Below are positions 1 to 8,504 of a stretch of 64,000 nucleotides of DNA, one piece after another. A model generated the notes under the pieces. That model saw only the letters and a program-made list of their open reading frames with translations, searched no databases and had not been told where the DNA came from. Location: the NCBI RefSeq assembly GCF_027474525.2, contig NZ_CP114882.2:1054001-1118000 (forward strand), in the 5' to 3' direction. This DNA comes from Flavobacterium lacustre. GTDB taxonomy: Bacteria; Bacteroidota; Bacteroidia; Flavobacteriales; Flavobacteriaceae. The position numbers were made by a program, and so were the translations under genes. How positions within the stretch are numbered: position 1 is the first letter of the stretch; the number at the start of each line of letters is the position of its first letter.

Positions 1-414
1 TTGCACGTGAATTTCAACAGGATTTGCTTCGGGATTTTGTAATAGATTATTTCTTTCTTTTAGAAAATCAGTAAAACTTTTGAAGTCATTAAAATACTCA
101 TCACTATCAATCTGAATGTGCCATCCACCTTCGCCCATAGCTTTTGCCAGAAGATTCCGTTCTCGGGTGTCGTTTTGAGCGGGAGTATTTTCAGGGACAA
201 AAAAAGAATCTTCATAAATCACTATTTTTTTTAAAACATCAAACTTTTGAACCCATTCAAAAAAATCCGGATCAATAACAAGCGGATTTCCACTCCAAGT
301 CAGTCTTTCTTTATCAACAGCAAGCACAATCAAATCCGCATCATTATAGACTAACGGAATAGATTGGTATAAATATTTGAAATCATATGAAACAAGAAAT
401 CCTACTTTAATCAT
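1..414 (-). CDS. Glycosyltransferase-like protein, 3' part outside the window
   Basis: A leftward reading frame opens with ATG at 414-412 and runs off the window edge, giving 138 codons. The protein begins MIKVGFLVSYDF and has an acidic DSDEYF motif near residue 105, the kind of metal and sugar-nucleotide binding DxD motif seen in GT-A fold (family 2-like) glycosyltransferases. It has no signal peptide, so a cytoplasmic or membrane-associated enzyme is expected. It overlaps the end of the flippase gene by 8 bases, which suggests translational coupling inside a surface-polysaccharide operon. The donor sugar and linkage cannot be read from the sequence, and the C-terminal part is missing. The family call is inferred from the motif and the context. 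Confidence 0.68.
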   Translation of the reverse strand, partial: MIKVGFLVSYDFKYLYQSIPLVYNDADLIVLAVDKERLTWSGNPLVIDPDFFEWVQKFDVLKKIVIYEDSFFVPENTPAQNDTRERNLLAKAMGEGGWHIQIDSDEYFNDFKSFTDFLKERNNLLQNPEANPVEIHVQ

Positions 415-1645
415 AGCGGTTGAAATAATTTAAATATTTATGGGTTAAGGTATTGTAATTTAAGAATAGCGTTATAAAAAGTTCTGTAAGTATCAGTGTT
501 GCAATCATTCCTTCGACCTGGAAAAAATAAGTCAGTGTAAACGAAAGAATAATGTTTAGGAGTAAACCAATGAAGTAGCCGGAGAAATAAATATTCTTTT
601 TTTCGTGAAGCACCAACGACATATATGCCGATTGATTTAAAGACGCAATAAGCGGAATAGGGGAAAGAAGTACCAAATATCTACTGGATTCTTCTATATT
701 TTCACTGCTTAAAAATGGAATTATTTGTTTCGAAAAAAAGATTAAAATTAATGTTCCAAAGGAATATAAAACCAAATAAGACTTGAATATCAAGCGTAAA
801 TTGTGGTTTAATTCTTTGATATTGGCGATTCCCAATTTGCATATTTTTGGAAAAACGCCTTGAAATAAAACGCCAATTGTATGCTTACAAAGCATAATTA
901 TTTTTTCTGCAACACTGTAAATTCCAATAATTTTAGATTCAAAAAACAAACCTAAAATTAGTGTTCCGGAATTTAATATAGAGCAAATAGTAAGGTTTGT
1001 TAAAAACATTTTGAATCCATTTTGTAACTCTTGAAAGATGTTTTTAAAAGGTGTAAAAGTATAGCTGTAATCACATTTTAGATATAAATATAAAAGCGAA
1101 AAGATAAAAATCATACTATCAAAAAATCCCAGTATAAAAAACAGAAACTGAAAGGATTCCCGTTGCTTGATGAATAATAACACGGTAACGATTGTACTGA
1201 TTTTAAAAACCGAATTGATTATAAAATAGACATTGACTTTATTTAACCCGATAAATATCCAATGGGAGTTTTGGGACCTCGAAAAGAGCATTACAAATAA
1301 AGACAAGCATAAAACGGCGTTTGAATGTATGCCGCTATACATTTGTATAAAAAGAAAAAGCAATACAAAGGAAGGAATAAGCAGGACTAATTTTGTATTG
1401 ATTACAGTTGAAATATAGTGGTTAAGTGCTGAGGTGTTTTCGCCAATCTGACCAATTTTTACAGGGCCCAAAATACTCCAAGAATAATCGTTAATGACAG
1501 CAATATAATTAATCAAGGAAATACAAATCGCTATTAATCCGTAATTAGTAATTCCGAATACACTAATGTAAAAAGGAATCAGAATTACCGGAAATAAGAA
1601 GTTTATAAAATTGATTCCAAAACTCAGGAAGACATTTTTAATCAC
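407..1645 (-). CDS. Wzx-type polysaccharide flippase (MATE/PST superfamily)
   Basis: The protein has about 412 residues and is almost entirely hydrophobic, with roughly 12 predicted membrane helices. It begins MIKNVFLSFGINF, close to the usual start of O-antigen and polysaccharide flippases, which move undecaprenyl-linked repeat units across the inner membrane. An upstream TTG at 1675 would add ten residues, but that codon lies inside a strong hairpin at 1663-1691, so I prefer the GTG at 1645. The gene ends inside the start of the next glycosyltransferase gene (8-base overlap), consistent with one leftward operon. The neighbouring glycosyltransferases and acyltransferase support the role. Oligosaccharide specificity cannot be predicted. 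Confidence 0.82.
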   Translation of the reverse strand: MIKNVFLSFGINFINFLFPVILIPFYISVFGITNYGLIAICISLINYIAVINDYSWSILGPVKIGQIGENTSALNHYISTVINTKLVLLIPSFVLLFLFIQMYSGIHSNAVLCLSLFVMLFSRSQNSHWIFIGLNKVNVYFIINSVFKISTIVTVLLFIKQRESFQFLFFILGFFDSMIFIFSLLYLYLKCDYSYTFTPFKNIFQELQNGFKMFLTNLTICSILNSGTLILGLFFESKIIGIYSVAEKIIMLCKHTIGVLFQGVFPKICKLGIANIKELNHNLRLIFKSYLVLYSFGTLILIFFSKQIIPFLSSENIEESSRYLVLLSPIPLIASLNQSAYMSLVLHEKKNIYFSGYFIGLLLNIILSFTLTYFFQVEGMIATLILTELFITLFLNYNTLTHKYLNYFNRYD

Positions 1646-1662
1646 AATAGTTTGTATATAAA

Positions 1663-1691
1663 ACAGAGGTTCCAAAACAGGAAACCTCTGT
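1663..1691 (-). terminator. Terminator-like hairpin between lipoprotein and flippase genes
   Basis: Arms 1663-1671 (ACAGAGGTT) and 1683-1691 (AACCTCTGT) pair perfectly, and CC/GG pairs extend the stem across a single bulged A. On the leftward strand the stem is followed by TTTTATAT, a weak U tract; on the other strand it is followed by a better T run. It probably ends the lipoprotein transcript and argues against the TTG start at 1675 for the flippase. Confidence 0.55.
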
Positions 1692-1726
1692 GCTTTTTTG
1701 TATTCAATTTTCGCCTTGTTTTCTAT

Positions 1727-1963
1727 TTATTGAGCATCATCAGGACTACCTTGTGAAGTCCAAGCACCTGATTTATCTCCTCTCATTGTCACTTCTCCTG
1801 TTTCAGTATCTAGTATAAACAAACAAACTTCACCACTGTCTGTTCTTTGAATGACAGACATTTGGTATTTGCCTAATGTTTCTTTTTCTGATTTGTCTTT
1901 TGAGGGTTCCTGACAAGCTGCTAACAAAGAAACGATGCAAATACTAAAAAATATTTTTTTCAT
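1727..1963 (-). CDS. Small exported lipoprotein, function unknown
   Basis: A 78-residue protein when started at the ATG at 1963 (MKKIFFSICIVSLLAACQEP). This is a clear type II signal peptide with lipobox LAAC, so the mature protein should be a lipid-anchored polypeptide of about 60 residues. An ATG at 1972 and a TTG at 1984 are in-frame alternatives. The mature part is polar, with the sequence VCLFILDTETGEVTMRG, which resembles small flavobacterial lipoproteins that carry no known domain. It lies between a polysaccharide flippase and an acyltransferase on the opposite strand, so it may not belong to the polysaccharide pathway. I do not recognise a family. Confidence 0.72.
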   Translation of the reverse strand: MKKIFFSICIVSLLAACQEPSKDKSEKETLGKYQMSVIQRTDSGEVCLFILDTETGEVTMRGDKSGAWTSQGSPDDAQ

Positions 1964-2013
1964 TTTTTTCATTTTTAAAATCAAATCAAATGTAATTTTT
2001 TTAGAGGAGAATA

Positions 2014-2021
2014 CAAAATTA
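2014..2021 (-). promoter_or_regulatory. Candidate -7 promoter element for the small lipoprotein gene
   Basis: The leftward strand reads TAATTTTG, matching the Bacteroidota -7 consensus TAnnTTTG, about 50 bases before the ATG at 1963. No TTG at the expected -33 distance was found, so this rests on the -7 word alone. Confidence 0.4.
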
Positions 2022-2164
2022 TTAGCGGGCAGTGAGTTTTTGTATAGGTAATTTTGTGTCTTTTTATTGTATTTAAACTTAGATTTATTTTTTATAATTT
2101 TAATCGCAGGACAAAACTAAGAATGATATTTTAATGTAGATTATTCTCATATAAATATAAAACA

Positions 2165-2172
2165 TACATTTG
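2165..2172 (+). promoter_or_regulatory. Candidate -7 promoter element for the acyltransferase gene cluster
   Basis: TACATTTG matches TAnnTTTG and lies 35 bases before the ATG at 2208. There is no clear TTG in the -33 position. The three genes that follow (2208, 2841, 3873) are packed head to tail and would be read from here. Confidence 0.45.
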
Positions 2173-2207
2173 TCCGGCAGACCCGTTTAAATAGATTCAG
2201 ATAAATT

Positions 2208-2840
2208 ATGAAAAGAATTTGCATAGCATTAGCAGACCATGTTGCTTCATTTTGTAGTCTCTTTTTTTCGTATTCTTTTTTAAAATATTCCAAGTATTTT
2301 AGAAACAGAATCTATTCTTTTATGGTGAAAAGAAATTTCAAAAACTGCGGTAAAAATTTCTATATTGAATCTCCAATTTATTTACATGGTGCCCAAAATA
2401 TTCAAATTGGTGATGATTTTTTCTGTTTCGAAAGATTGCGTCTGGAAACATTTGAAACCCACAATCAGTTCACTTTTAATCCCAAAATTACGATTGGGAA
2501 TAATGTGAGCATTAATTATGATTGTCATATTGGTTGTATCAATTCCATAACCATTGGGAACAATGTTTTGATTGCCAGTAAGGTATTTATAACAGATCAT
2601 TTTCACGGATTACCAAATTTAGAATCCTTAACATTACCGCCAAATAAAAGAGGTTTAGTGTCTAAAGGGCCTGTTGTTATAGCAGACAACGTGTGGATTG
2701 GAGAAGGAGTCACTATTATGCCCAATGTAACCATTGGAAAAAATGCTATAATTGGTGCCAATGCTGTAGTAACAAAAAGTTTTCCTGAAAATGCTGTAAT
2801 TGCCGGAAACCCTGCAAAATGCATAAAAATAATTCAATAA
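2208..2840 (+). CDS. Hexapeptide-repeat acyltransferase (left-handed beta-helix)
   Basis: This 210-residue protein has an N-terminal stretch of about 50 residues followed by repeated hexapeptides such as ITIGNN, VTIGKN and AIIGAN from about residue 60 to the C-terminus. It ends in VIAGNPAKCIK, the usual closing motif of WbbJ/LacA/NodL-type O-acetyltransferases. The HFHG segment near residue 130 supplies the likely catalytic histidine. The family transfers acetyl or other acyl groups from acyl-CoA to sugars and works as a trimer. The stop codon abuts the ATG of the next glycosyltransferase gene, so it probably decorates the polysaccharide made by this locus. The acceptor sugar is unknown. Confidence 0.85.
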   Translation: MKRICIALADHVASFCSLFFSYSFLKYSKYFRNRIYSFMVKRNFKNCGKNFYIESPIYLHGAQNIQIGDDFFCFERLRLETFETHNQFTFNPKITIGNNVSINYDCHIGCINSITIGNNVLIASKVFITDHFHGLPNLESLTLPPNKRGLVSKGPVVIADNVWIGEGVTIMPNVTIGKNAIIGANAVVTKSFPENAVIAGNPAKCIKIIQ

Positions 2841-3866
2841 ATGGTATTCAATACTATACAAGAAGGATACAGTATAGCCATTCCGGCATATGGCAGACTA
2901 ATAGAATTTGAGGAGCTTTTGCAATCAATTTATGACATGAATTTGTTGCCGGACGAAGTATTAGTCTGTGAAGATTTTTCGAAAGAAAGAAAAGAAATTC
3001 AACAAATTGCAGAACGATATAAGGTTTTATTTTATCAAAAAAATGTCCGTTTCAATTACATAGAAAACGAAGTCAATTTAGGATATGATGCCAATGTCCG
3101 AAAGTTAATTGAACAAGCCATTTTCAAATGGGTGATTCTAATTGGGAATGATGATTTGTTTCTAAAAGACGGATTACAACAAATTGCTGATTTTTGTGAA
3201 AAGCACAAAGACATTAGCATGATTTCGCGTCCGTTTATTCGATTTGATACAGATATCAATAAACCTATTGGAGTTTCCAGAATTTTAGATAAAGAAACCA
3301 TTTTAAAATCAGGTGATTCTCCCAAGTTTATTTTCAGAAGTTGTGGTTTTGTTGGCGGTCTTGTCATCAACAAACCTTGGGCGCAAACGCTTGCAACCAG
3401 TAAATATGACGGAACGCTTTATTATCAAATTTATCTCGCGGCACATGCTTTTTGTTCCAATGGAATTGGTTATTTAGGATTCCCTTCGGTGGCAGGAAGA
3501 GCCGGAAATCCTCCTTTGTTTGGTGAATCTGCCAAAGATGGTATTTTGCATATTCCAGGCGCATATTCTGCCAAAGCAAGAGCCAGTATGTGGAAAGGTG
3601 TTCTCGATATTGGTACAGATGTTGGCAAACAATACAACATTAATTTGGTAGATGAATTAAGGCAAGAATTAATGATCAGACAAGCGTTTCATGTTTTTGA
3701 AATGAATGTAGGAGTAAGCAAATTCACTTTAAAAGAACTAAAACAGGAATTACAAAACCTGAATTTATTTCAGCATTGGGTACCAAAATTCTTATTTTAC
3801 ACTAATTTTATTTTAGGAAAATATGCCTATTATTTTTATTTCTTAATTCGAAAAATAGCACAGTAA
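2841..3866 (+). CDS. Family 2 glycosyltransferase
   Basis: A 341-residue protein beginning MVFNTIQEGYSIAIPAYGR. The SIAIPAYGR strand, the CEDFS segment near residue 43 and the GNDD motif near residue 100 fit the GT-A fold of family 2 enzymes, with the acidic residues binding metal and the nucleotide-sugar. The C-terminus has an aromatic, hydrophobic stretch (FYTNFILGKYAYYFYF) that could sit at the membrane. The gene starts directly after the acyltransferase stop codon and ends six bases before the next glycosyltransferase. It is expected to add one sugar to a lipid-linked oligosaccharide on the cytoplasmic face. Donor and acceptor cannot be deduced. Confidence 0.82.
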   Translation: MVFNTIQEGYSIAIPAYGRLIEFEELLQSIYDMNLLPDEVLVCEDFSKERKEIQQIAERYKVLFYQKNVRFNYIENEVNLGYDANVRKLIEQAIFKWVILIGNDDLFLKDGLQQIADFCEKHKDISMISRPFIRFDTDINKPIGVSRILDKETILKSGDSPKFIFRSCGFVGGLVINKPWAQTLATSKYDGTLYYQIYLAAHAFCSNGIGYLGFPSVAGRAGNPPLFGESAKDGILHIPGAYSAKARASMWKGVLDIGTDVGKQYNINLVDELRQELMIRQAFHVFEMNVGVSKFTLKELKQELQNLNLFQHWVPKFLFYTNFILGKYAYYFYFLIRKIAQ

Positions 3867-3872
3867 TTCTAC

Positions 3873-5012
3873 ATGAAAAAAGCATTAATTAATGATTGGT
3901 ATTATGTAAATGGCGGAGCGGAGAAAGTAATTCATTCGCTGAATGCTATTTGGAACGACTTTGATCATTTTTCTTTAATCGATTTTTTGAATGAAGAAGA
4001 TCGTCATTTTATTTTAAATGGAAAAAAGGCAAAAACCACTTTCATTCAGAATTTGCCAACAGCTAAAAATAATCACCGAAAATTTCTCCAGTTATTCCCA
4101 TCCGCAATAGAACAATTTGATTTGAGTGAGTATGAATTAATCCTCAGCTCTTCTTCTTCAATTGCCAAAGGAGTTCGTACAAACAAGAATCAATTGCATA
4201 TTTGTTATTGCCATTCCCCCATGCGATATGCTTGGGATTTGCAGGAGCAATACTTAAAAGATTCAGGCTTAGACAAAGGATTAAAAGGCATGTACGCCAA
4301 ATATGTTTTAAATAAAATTAGAAAATGGGATGTTTCAAATGCAGCTAATGTCACTTTTTTTATTGCTAATTCAAACCATGTTGCGGAGCGGATAAAAAAA
4401 AGATATAATCGGGATTCAGTGGTGATTTATCCGCCGGTTGACACTACTTTTTTTTCATTAAAAGAAGAAAAAGAAAAATATTATTTTACTGCTTCCCGAA
4501 TGGTTTCGTACAAAAAAATGCAACTGATAGTTGAGGCGTTTAATGAAATGCCTAATCTGAAATTGATTGTTGCCGGAGCCGGGCCGGAATTTGATAAAAT
4601 TCAACAAATAGCCAAAGACAATATTACTGTTGTAGGTCATGTGAGTCAATTAGAATTAAAAGAATATTTGCAAAATGCGAAAGCTTTTGTCTTTGCCGCC
4701 GAAGAAGATTTTGGAATCATCCCTGTTGAAGCTCAGGCTTGCGGAACTCCTGTAATCGCTTATGCAAAAGGAGGGATTCTAGAAACGGTTGTGAATGAAC
4801 AAACCGGTTTGTTTTTTAACGAACAAACCGTAGATGCTATCAAAGAAGCGATTGCTGTTTTTGAAACAAAAACATTTGACTCAAAAGCAATAAGAGCACA
4901 TGCATTACAATTTTCTAAAGAGCGATTTGAGAAAGAGATACAATCATTTGTAGACGAAAAATATCAACAACATTTGAATTCAACTCTTGATTTTAAAAAG
5001 CAAACCCAATAA
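3873..5012 (+). CDS. Family 4 glycosyltransferase (mannosyltransferase-like)
   Basis: A 379-residue GT-B enzyme. The N-terminal domain starts MKKALINDWYYVNGGAEKV, with the glycine-rich donor or acceptor loop. The C-terminal Rossmann domain carries the family's EX7E-type motif in EEDFGIIPVEAQACGTP near residue 275, followed by the nucleotide-binding AYAKGG. The CHSPMRYAWD segment near residue 110 is typical of the WbaZ/mannosyltransferase branch. Such enzymes transfer a hexose from a nucleotide-sugar with retention of configuration. It lies six bases after the previous glycosyltransferase and is probably cotranscribed with it. Mannose is a guess from resemblance only. Confidence 0.85.
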   Translation: MKKALINDWYYVNGGAEKVIHSLNAIWNDFDHFSLIDFLNEEDRHFILNGKKAKTTFIQNLPTAKNNHRKFLQLFPSAIEQFDLSEYELILSSSSSIAKGVRTNKNQLHICYCHSPMRYAWDLQEQYLKDSGLDKGLKGMYAKYVLNKIRKWDVSNAANVTFFIANSNHVAERIKKRYNRDSVVIYPPVDTTFFSLKEEKEKYYFTASRMVSYKKMQLIVEAFNEMPNLKLIVAGAGPEFDKIQQIAKDNITVVGHVSQLELKEYLQNAKAFVFAAEEDFGIIPVEAQACGTPVIAYAKGGILETVVNEQTGLFFNEQTVDAIKEAIAVFETKTFDSKAIRAHALQFSKERFEKEIQSFVDEKYQQHLNSTLDFKKQTQ

Positions 5013-5019
5013 TTATAAC

Positions 5020-5027
5020 TATTTTTG
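5020..5027 (+). promoter_or_regulatory. Candidate -7 promoter element before the nucleotide-sugar decarboxylase
   Basis: TATTTTTG matches TAnnTTTG and ends 30 bases before the ATG at 5058. It includes the TTG that would otherwise be read as an upstream start codon, which supports the ATG at 5058 as the true start. Confidence 0.42.
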
Positions 5028-5057
5028 CCAAGGACAAAAGATGTTTACAAATTTATT

Positions 5058-6041
5058 ATGAAAAGAATACTTATCACCGGAGCCGCAGGATTTTTAGGAT
5101 CACACCTTTGTGATCGTTTTATCAAAGAAGGTTATTTTGTTATTGGAATGGATAATCTCATCACTGGAGATTTAAAAAATATCGAGCATTTATTCAAACT
5201 AGAGAATTTCGAGTTTTACCATCATGATATTACAAAGTTTGTTCATGTTCCGGGAAATATTGATTACATCTTGCATTTTGCCTCACCGGCGAGTCCTATT
5301 GATTATTTGAAAATTCCAATTCAAACCTTGAAAGTGGGTTCTCTGGGAACACACAATCTGTTAGGATTGGCAAGAGTAAAAAAAGCCCGAATTCTTATCG
5401 CATCTACTTCTGAAGTTTACGGAGATCCATTGGTTCATCCACAAACCGAAGAATATTACGGAAATGTAAACACGATAGGTCCAAGAGGTGTTTATGATGA
5501 AGCGAAACGTTTTCAGGAATCAATAACTATGGCGTACCATACATTTCACGGTGTTGAAACCAGAATCGTTCGTATTTTTAATACGTATGGTCCAAGAATG
5601 CGCCTCAATGATGGTCGTGTTATTCCAGCTTTTATTGGTCAGGCAATTCGTGGAGAAGATTTAACTATTTTTGGTGACGGAATGCAAACGCGTTCGTTTT
5701 GTTATGTTGATGATCAGGTAGAAGGGATTTACAGATTGCTGCATTCGGATTATGCATATCCAGTAAACATTGGAAATCCTGATGAAATTACCATCAAGGA
5801 TTTTGCAGATGAAATCATAAAACTAACAGGAACCAATCAAAAAGTAGTTTATCATCCTTTACCTATAAACGATCCTTTGCAACGCCAGCCTGATATTACT
5901 AAAGCAAAAGAACTATTGGGATGGGAAGCCAAAGTAGGCAGGGAAGAAGGAATGAAAATAACCTATGAGTATTTCAAATCACTCTCAAAAGAAGAGCTTT
6001 CTAAAGAGGAACATAAAGATTTTTCAAAATATATATTTTAA
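5058..6041 (+). CDS. UDP-glucuronate decarboxylase (UDP-xylose synthase-like SDR)
   Basis: This 327-residue extended short-chain dehydrogenase has the NAD-binding [10 protein letters not shown] motif at residues 7-16 and the catalytic YDEAK (YxxxK) near residue 146. It also has the [10 protein letters not shown] and [13 protein letters not shown] blocks typical of UDP-glucuronate decarboxylases (Uxs). That enzyme oxidises and decarboxylates UDP-glucuronate to UDP-xylose in the cytosol, feeding polysaccharide synthesis. The start at 5058 is preferred over an in-frame TTG at 5025 because the motif begins right after it and a promoter word covers the TTG. The gene closes the first rightward cluster and is followed by a clear terminator. 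dTDP-glucose dehydratase is a less likely reading. Confidence 0.86.
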   Translation: MKRILITGAAGFLGSHLCDRFIKEGYFVIGMDNLITGDLKNIEHLFKLENFEFYHHDITKFVHVPGNIDYILHFASPASPIDYLKIPIQTLKVGSLGTHNLLGLARVKKARILIASTSEVYGDPLVHPQTEEYYGNVNTIGPRGVYDEAKRFQESITMAYHTFHGVETRIVRIFNTYGPRMRLNDGRVIPAFIGQAIRGEDLTIFGDGMQTRSFCYVDDQVEGIYRLLHSDYAYPVNIGNPDEITIKDFADEIIKLTGTNQKVVYHPLPINDPLQRQPDITKAKELLGWEAKVGREEGMKITYEYFKSLSKEELSKEEHKDFSKYIF

Positions 6042-6050
6042 ACAAAAAAG

Positions 6051-6080
6051 GAAGTATTTTAACAAGTACTTCTTTTTTTT
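6051..6080 (+). terminator. Rho-independent terminator after the nucleotide-sugar decarboxylase
   Basis: GAAGTA at 6051-6056 pairs with TACTTC at 6067-6072 across a ten-base loop. A run of A precedes it and a run of eight T follows. The rest of the 326-base gap up to 6367 is very AT-rich and holds no other feature I can support. Confidence 0.75.
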
Positions 6081-6367
6081 ATGTTTTTACGTGCTTAATC
6101 TTTAGTATTATAGCTTTTTTATTGTGTTTGTATAGTTTTATTATACAATAACCGTATTCGGATTTCAATAAATTATCCCAATTTTACCTTTTAGAATTGC
6201 CAATTAAAAAAAATATTTTTTTTGATAAGAATATCAAACAGGAAGTAATAAACGTATTTGTAGTTCGTTATTTATACTAATGTTCTTATTAAAAAACAAT
6301 TTCAGGTATTTATAAATAGTATTATAAAAATAGAAAAGCATCAAGACTTTTCTGAGCATATCAATTA

Positions 6368-7720
6368 GTGAAAACCAAAACAGGAAGATATTCTGGGTAT
6401 ATACGCCCTTTTTCGTTTGCATTTGACTTGATAATCATCAATGTGTTTTCTATGCATTTGACTGAATTATCACAGCATTTTATTTTCTCACCTCTATTTA
6501 TAAGTTGTGCCTGGTTTTTAATAGCATTGAATTTAGGTTTTTATGAAGTGTACAGATATACAAAGGTTATTTCTATTTTAAATTGTGCTTTGAAGCAAGG
6601 AATTGTGTTTACGCTTTTTTGTCTGGCAATCGCTTTTTTTTATTCTGGAGAGTCTGATTTTAAAGAAATTATCTGGTTTACATCCTCCTCATTATTTGTG
6701 ATTCTAATTGTTAAACTGTCTATTTATTATTTTCTAAAAAAATACAGGGTGCTTTATGGAGGAAATTTTAGGACAGTTGTTCTTTTAGGGAACACAAAAA
6801 GTATAGCTCCCCTTCAACATTTTTTTACGGACAATCCGGATTATGGATATAAATTAATAAAAATTTTTGATTTAGAAAATGATAAAAGAAATCAGATTCT
6901 GGACAGTTTTGTATTTATTTTAGAACAGAAAATAGATGAAATATACTGCTCGATGAGTGATTTGACACACAAACAAATTAGTGATATTACAGATTTTGCA
7001 GACAATAATTTGAAAACATTGAAATTCATTCCGGATGAAAAACAAATTCTCTCCCGAAATTTTAAGTTTGAATATTATGACTACATTCCGGTTATTTCTC
7101 TTAGAGATATTGTTTTAGATGAAACTTTGAATAAAGCGGTCAAACGTGTTTTTGACATCCTTTTTTCCCTAGTTATCATTTTGGGTATTTTGTCATGGCT
7201 CACACCAATTTTGGCAATACTTGTAAAATTAGAATCTAAAGGGCCGTTGTTTTTTGTACAAAAAAGGAATGGATTAAATTATAAAGAGTTTGATTGCTAC
7301 AAATTCAGATCGATGGTCTTGAACGATGAAGCGCATCTAAACCAAGTTTGTAAAAATGACGCCAGAGTTACCAAAGTAGGCAAATTTATCAGAAAAAACA
7401 GTATTGATGAACTTCCACAATTCTTTAATGTGCTGTTGGGAGATATGTCAGTTGTAGGGCCCAGACCACACATGGTGAGCCATACCGAAATGTATGCCCT
7501 TAGAATAGATAAATTTATGGTGCGCCATTTTGTAAAACCAGGAATCACCGGACTTGCTCAAACTAAAGGTTTCAGAGGTGAAGTTGAGACCGATACAGAT
7601 ATCATAAACCGAGTGAAATATGATATTTTCTACATGGAGAATTGGTCGATTTTATTAGATATAAAAATAATTTTAATCACGATATTTAATACCTTTAAAG
7701 GCGAAGAAAAAGCATATTAA
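6368..7720 (+). CDS. Polyprenyl glycosylphosphotransferase (initiating sugar transferase)
   Basis: A 450-residue protein with four or five N-terminal membrane helices and a central region (about residues 135-240) resembling the nucleotide-binding domain of WbaP/WcaJ proteins. A C-terminal bacterial sugar transferase domain starts at KRVFDILFS near residue 257. The YKFRSM, DELPQFFNVLLGDMSVVGPRPH and PGITG blocks hold the family's catalytic acidic and phosphate-binding residues. Such enzymes load a hexose-1-phosphate onto undecaprenyl phosphate, the first step of repeat-unit assembly. The start is GTG at 6368; no in-frame ATG lies nearby upstream. It is followed after one base by a family 2 glycosyltransferase, probably its partner. 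Confidence 0.88.
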   Translation: MKTKTGRYSGYIRPFSFAFDLIIINVFSMHLTELSQHFIFSPLFISCAWFLIALNLGFYEVYRYTKVISILNCALKQGIVFTLFCLAIAFFYSGESDFKEIIWFTSSSLFVILIVKLSIYYFLKKYRVLYGGNFRTVVLLGNTKSIAPLQHFFTDNPDYGYKLIKIFDLENDKRNQILDSFVFILEQKIDEIYCSMSDLTHKQISDITDFADNNLKTLKFIPDEKQILSRNFKFEYYDYIPVISLRDIVLDETLNKAVKRVFDILFSLVIILGILSWLTPILAILVKLESKGPLFFVQKRNGLNYKEFDCYKFRSMVLNDEAHLNQVCKNDARVTKVGKFIRKNSIDELPQFFNVLLGDMSVVGPRPHMVSHTEMYALRIDKFMVRHFVKPGITGLAQTKGFRGEVETDTDIINRVKYDIFYMENWSILLDIKIILITIFNTFKGEEKAY

Positions 7721-7721
7721 A

Positions 7722-8504
7722 ATGCAAAAACCATTGGTATCGATAATTATTCCATCCTTCAATTCTGAAAAATTTATTGCAGAAACCATTCAATCTGTTC
7801 AAAATCAAACCTATCAAAACTGGGAAATAATTCTTGTTGATGATTGCTCTACTGATACTACTATTTCAATTATCAAGGAATTTGCTTTACACGACACTAG
7901 AATTAAATTTACTTCACTCGAAAAAAATTCAGGAACAGGAATTGCCAGAAATCTCGCTTTAGCTCAAGCCAGCGGACGCTATATTTCTTTTTTGGATGCC
8001 GATGATTTGTGGAAACCAATGAAACTCGAAAGACAAATTGAATTTCTGGAGGCAAATCATTTACCGTTTACATTCTCTTTCTATGATTGTATCAATGAGG
8101 CCGGTGAATCATTAAATAAAAGAGTTGAAGCACCAAGAAATTTATCATACAGACAACTGTTTTTTTGTAATTATGTCGGCAATCTTACCGGAATATACGA
8201 TGTAAATTATTTTGGTAAAGTCGCCATTTCACAAACGCGAAAACGACAGGATTGGATGCATTGGCTGACCATTTTGCATAAAATAAAAACTGCAAAACCG
8301 GTACCGGAAAGTTTAGCTTTTTACAGAATCAGACAAAATTCTATTTCGGCTTCAAAAGTAGATTTATTGCAGCATAATTTTACTGTTTACAGAACCTTTC
8401 ATGGTTTTAATTTCATGGTTTCGCTGCTTTGTATGACGGGTTTTTTGTTCACACAATTAATCCTTAAACCGCGCTATAATCATACAATTAAAGCATCGAT
8501 TTAA
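7722..8504 (+). CDS. Family 2 glycosyltransferase
   Basis: A 260-residue enzyme with the full family 2 signature: VSIIIPSFNSEKFIAETI at the N-terminus, VDDCSTD near residue 41 and the DADD motif near residue 92, which together bind the nucleotide-sugar and metal. The KRQDWMHWL segment near residue 178 matches the acceptor-side W(D/M)xW region of the family. It starts one base after the initiating sugar transferase and so should add the second sugar or one soon after. Its 3' end overlaps the end of the convergent PaaK-like gene by 17 bases. Sugar specificity cannot be assigned. Confidence 0.86.
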   Translation: MQKPLVSIIIPSFNSEKFIAETIQSVQNQTYQNWEIILVDDCSTDTTISIIKEFALHDTRIKFTSLEKNSGTGIARNLALAQASGRYISFLDADDLWKPMKLERQIEFLEANHLPFTFSFYDCINEAGESLNKRVEAPRNLSYRQLFFCNYVGNLTGIYDVNYFGKVAISQTRKRQDWMHWLTILHKIKTAKPVPESLAFYRIRQNSISASKVDLLQHNFTVYRTFHGFNFMVSLLCMTGFLFTQLILKPRYNHTIKASI

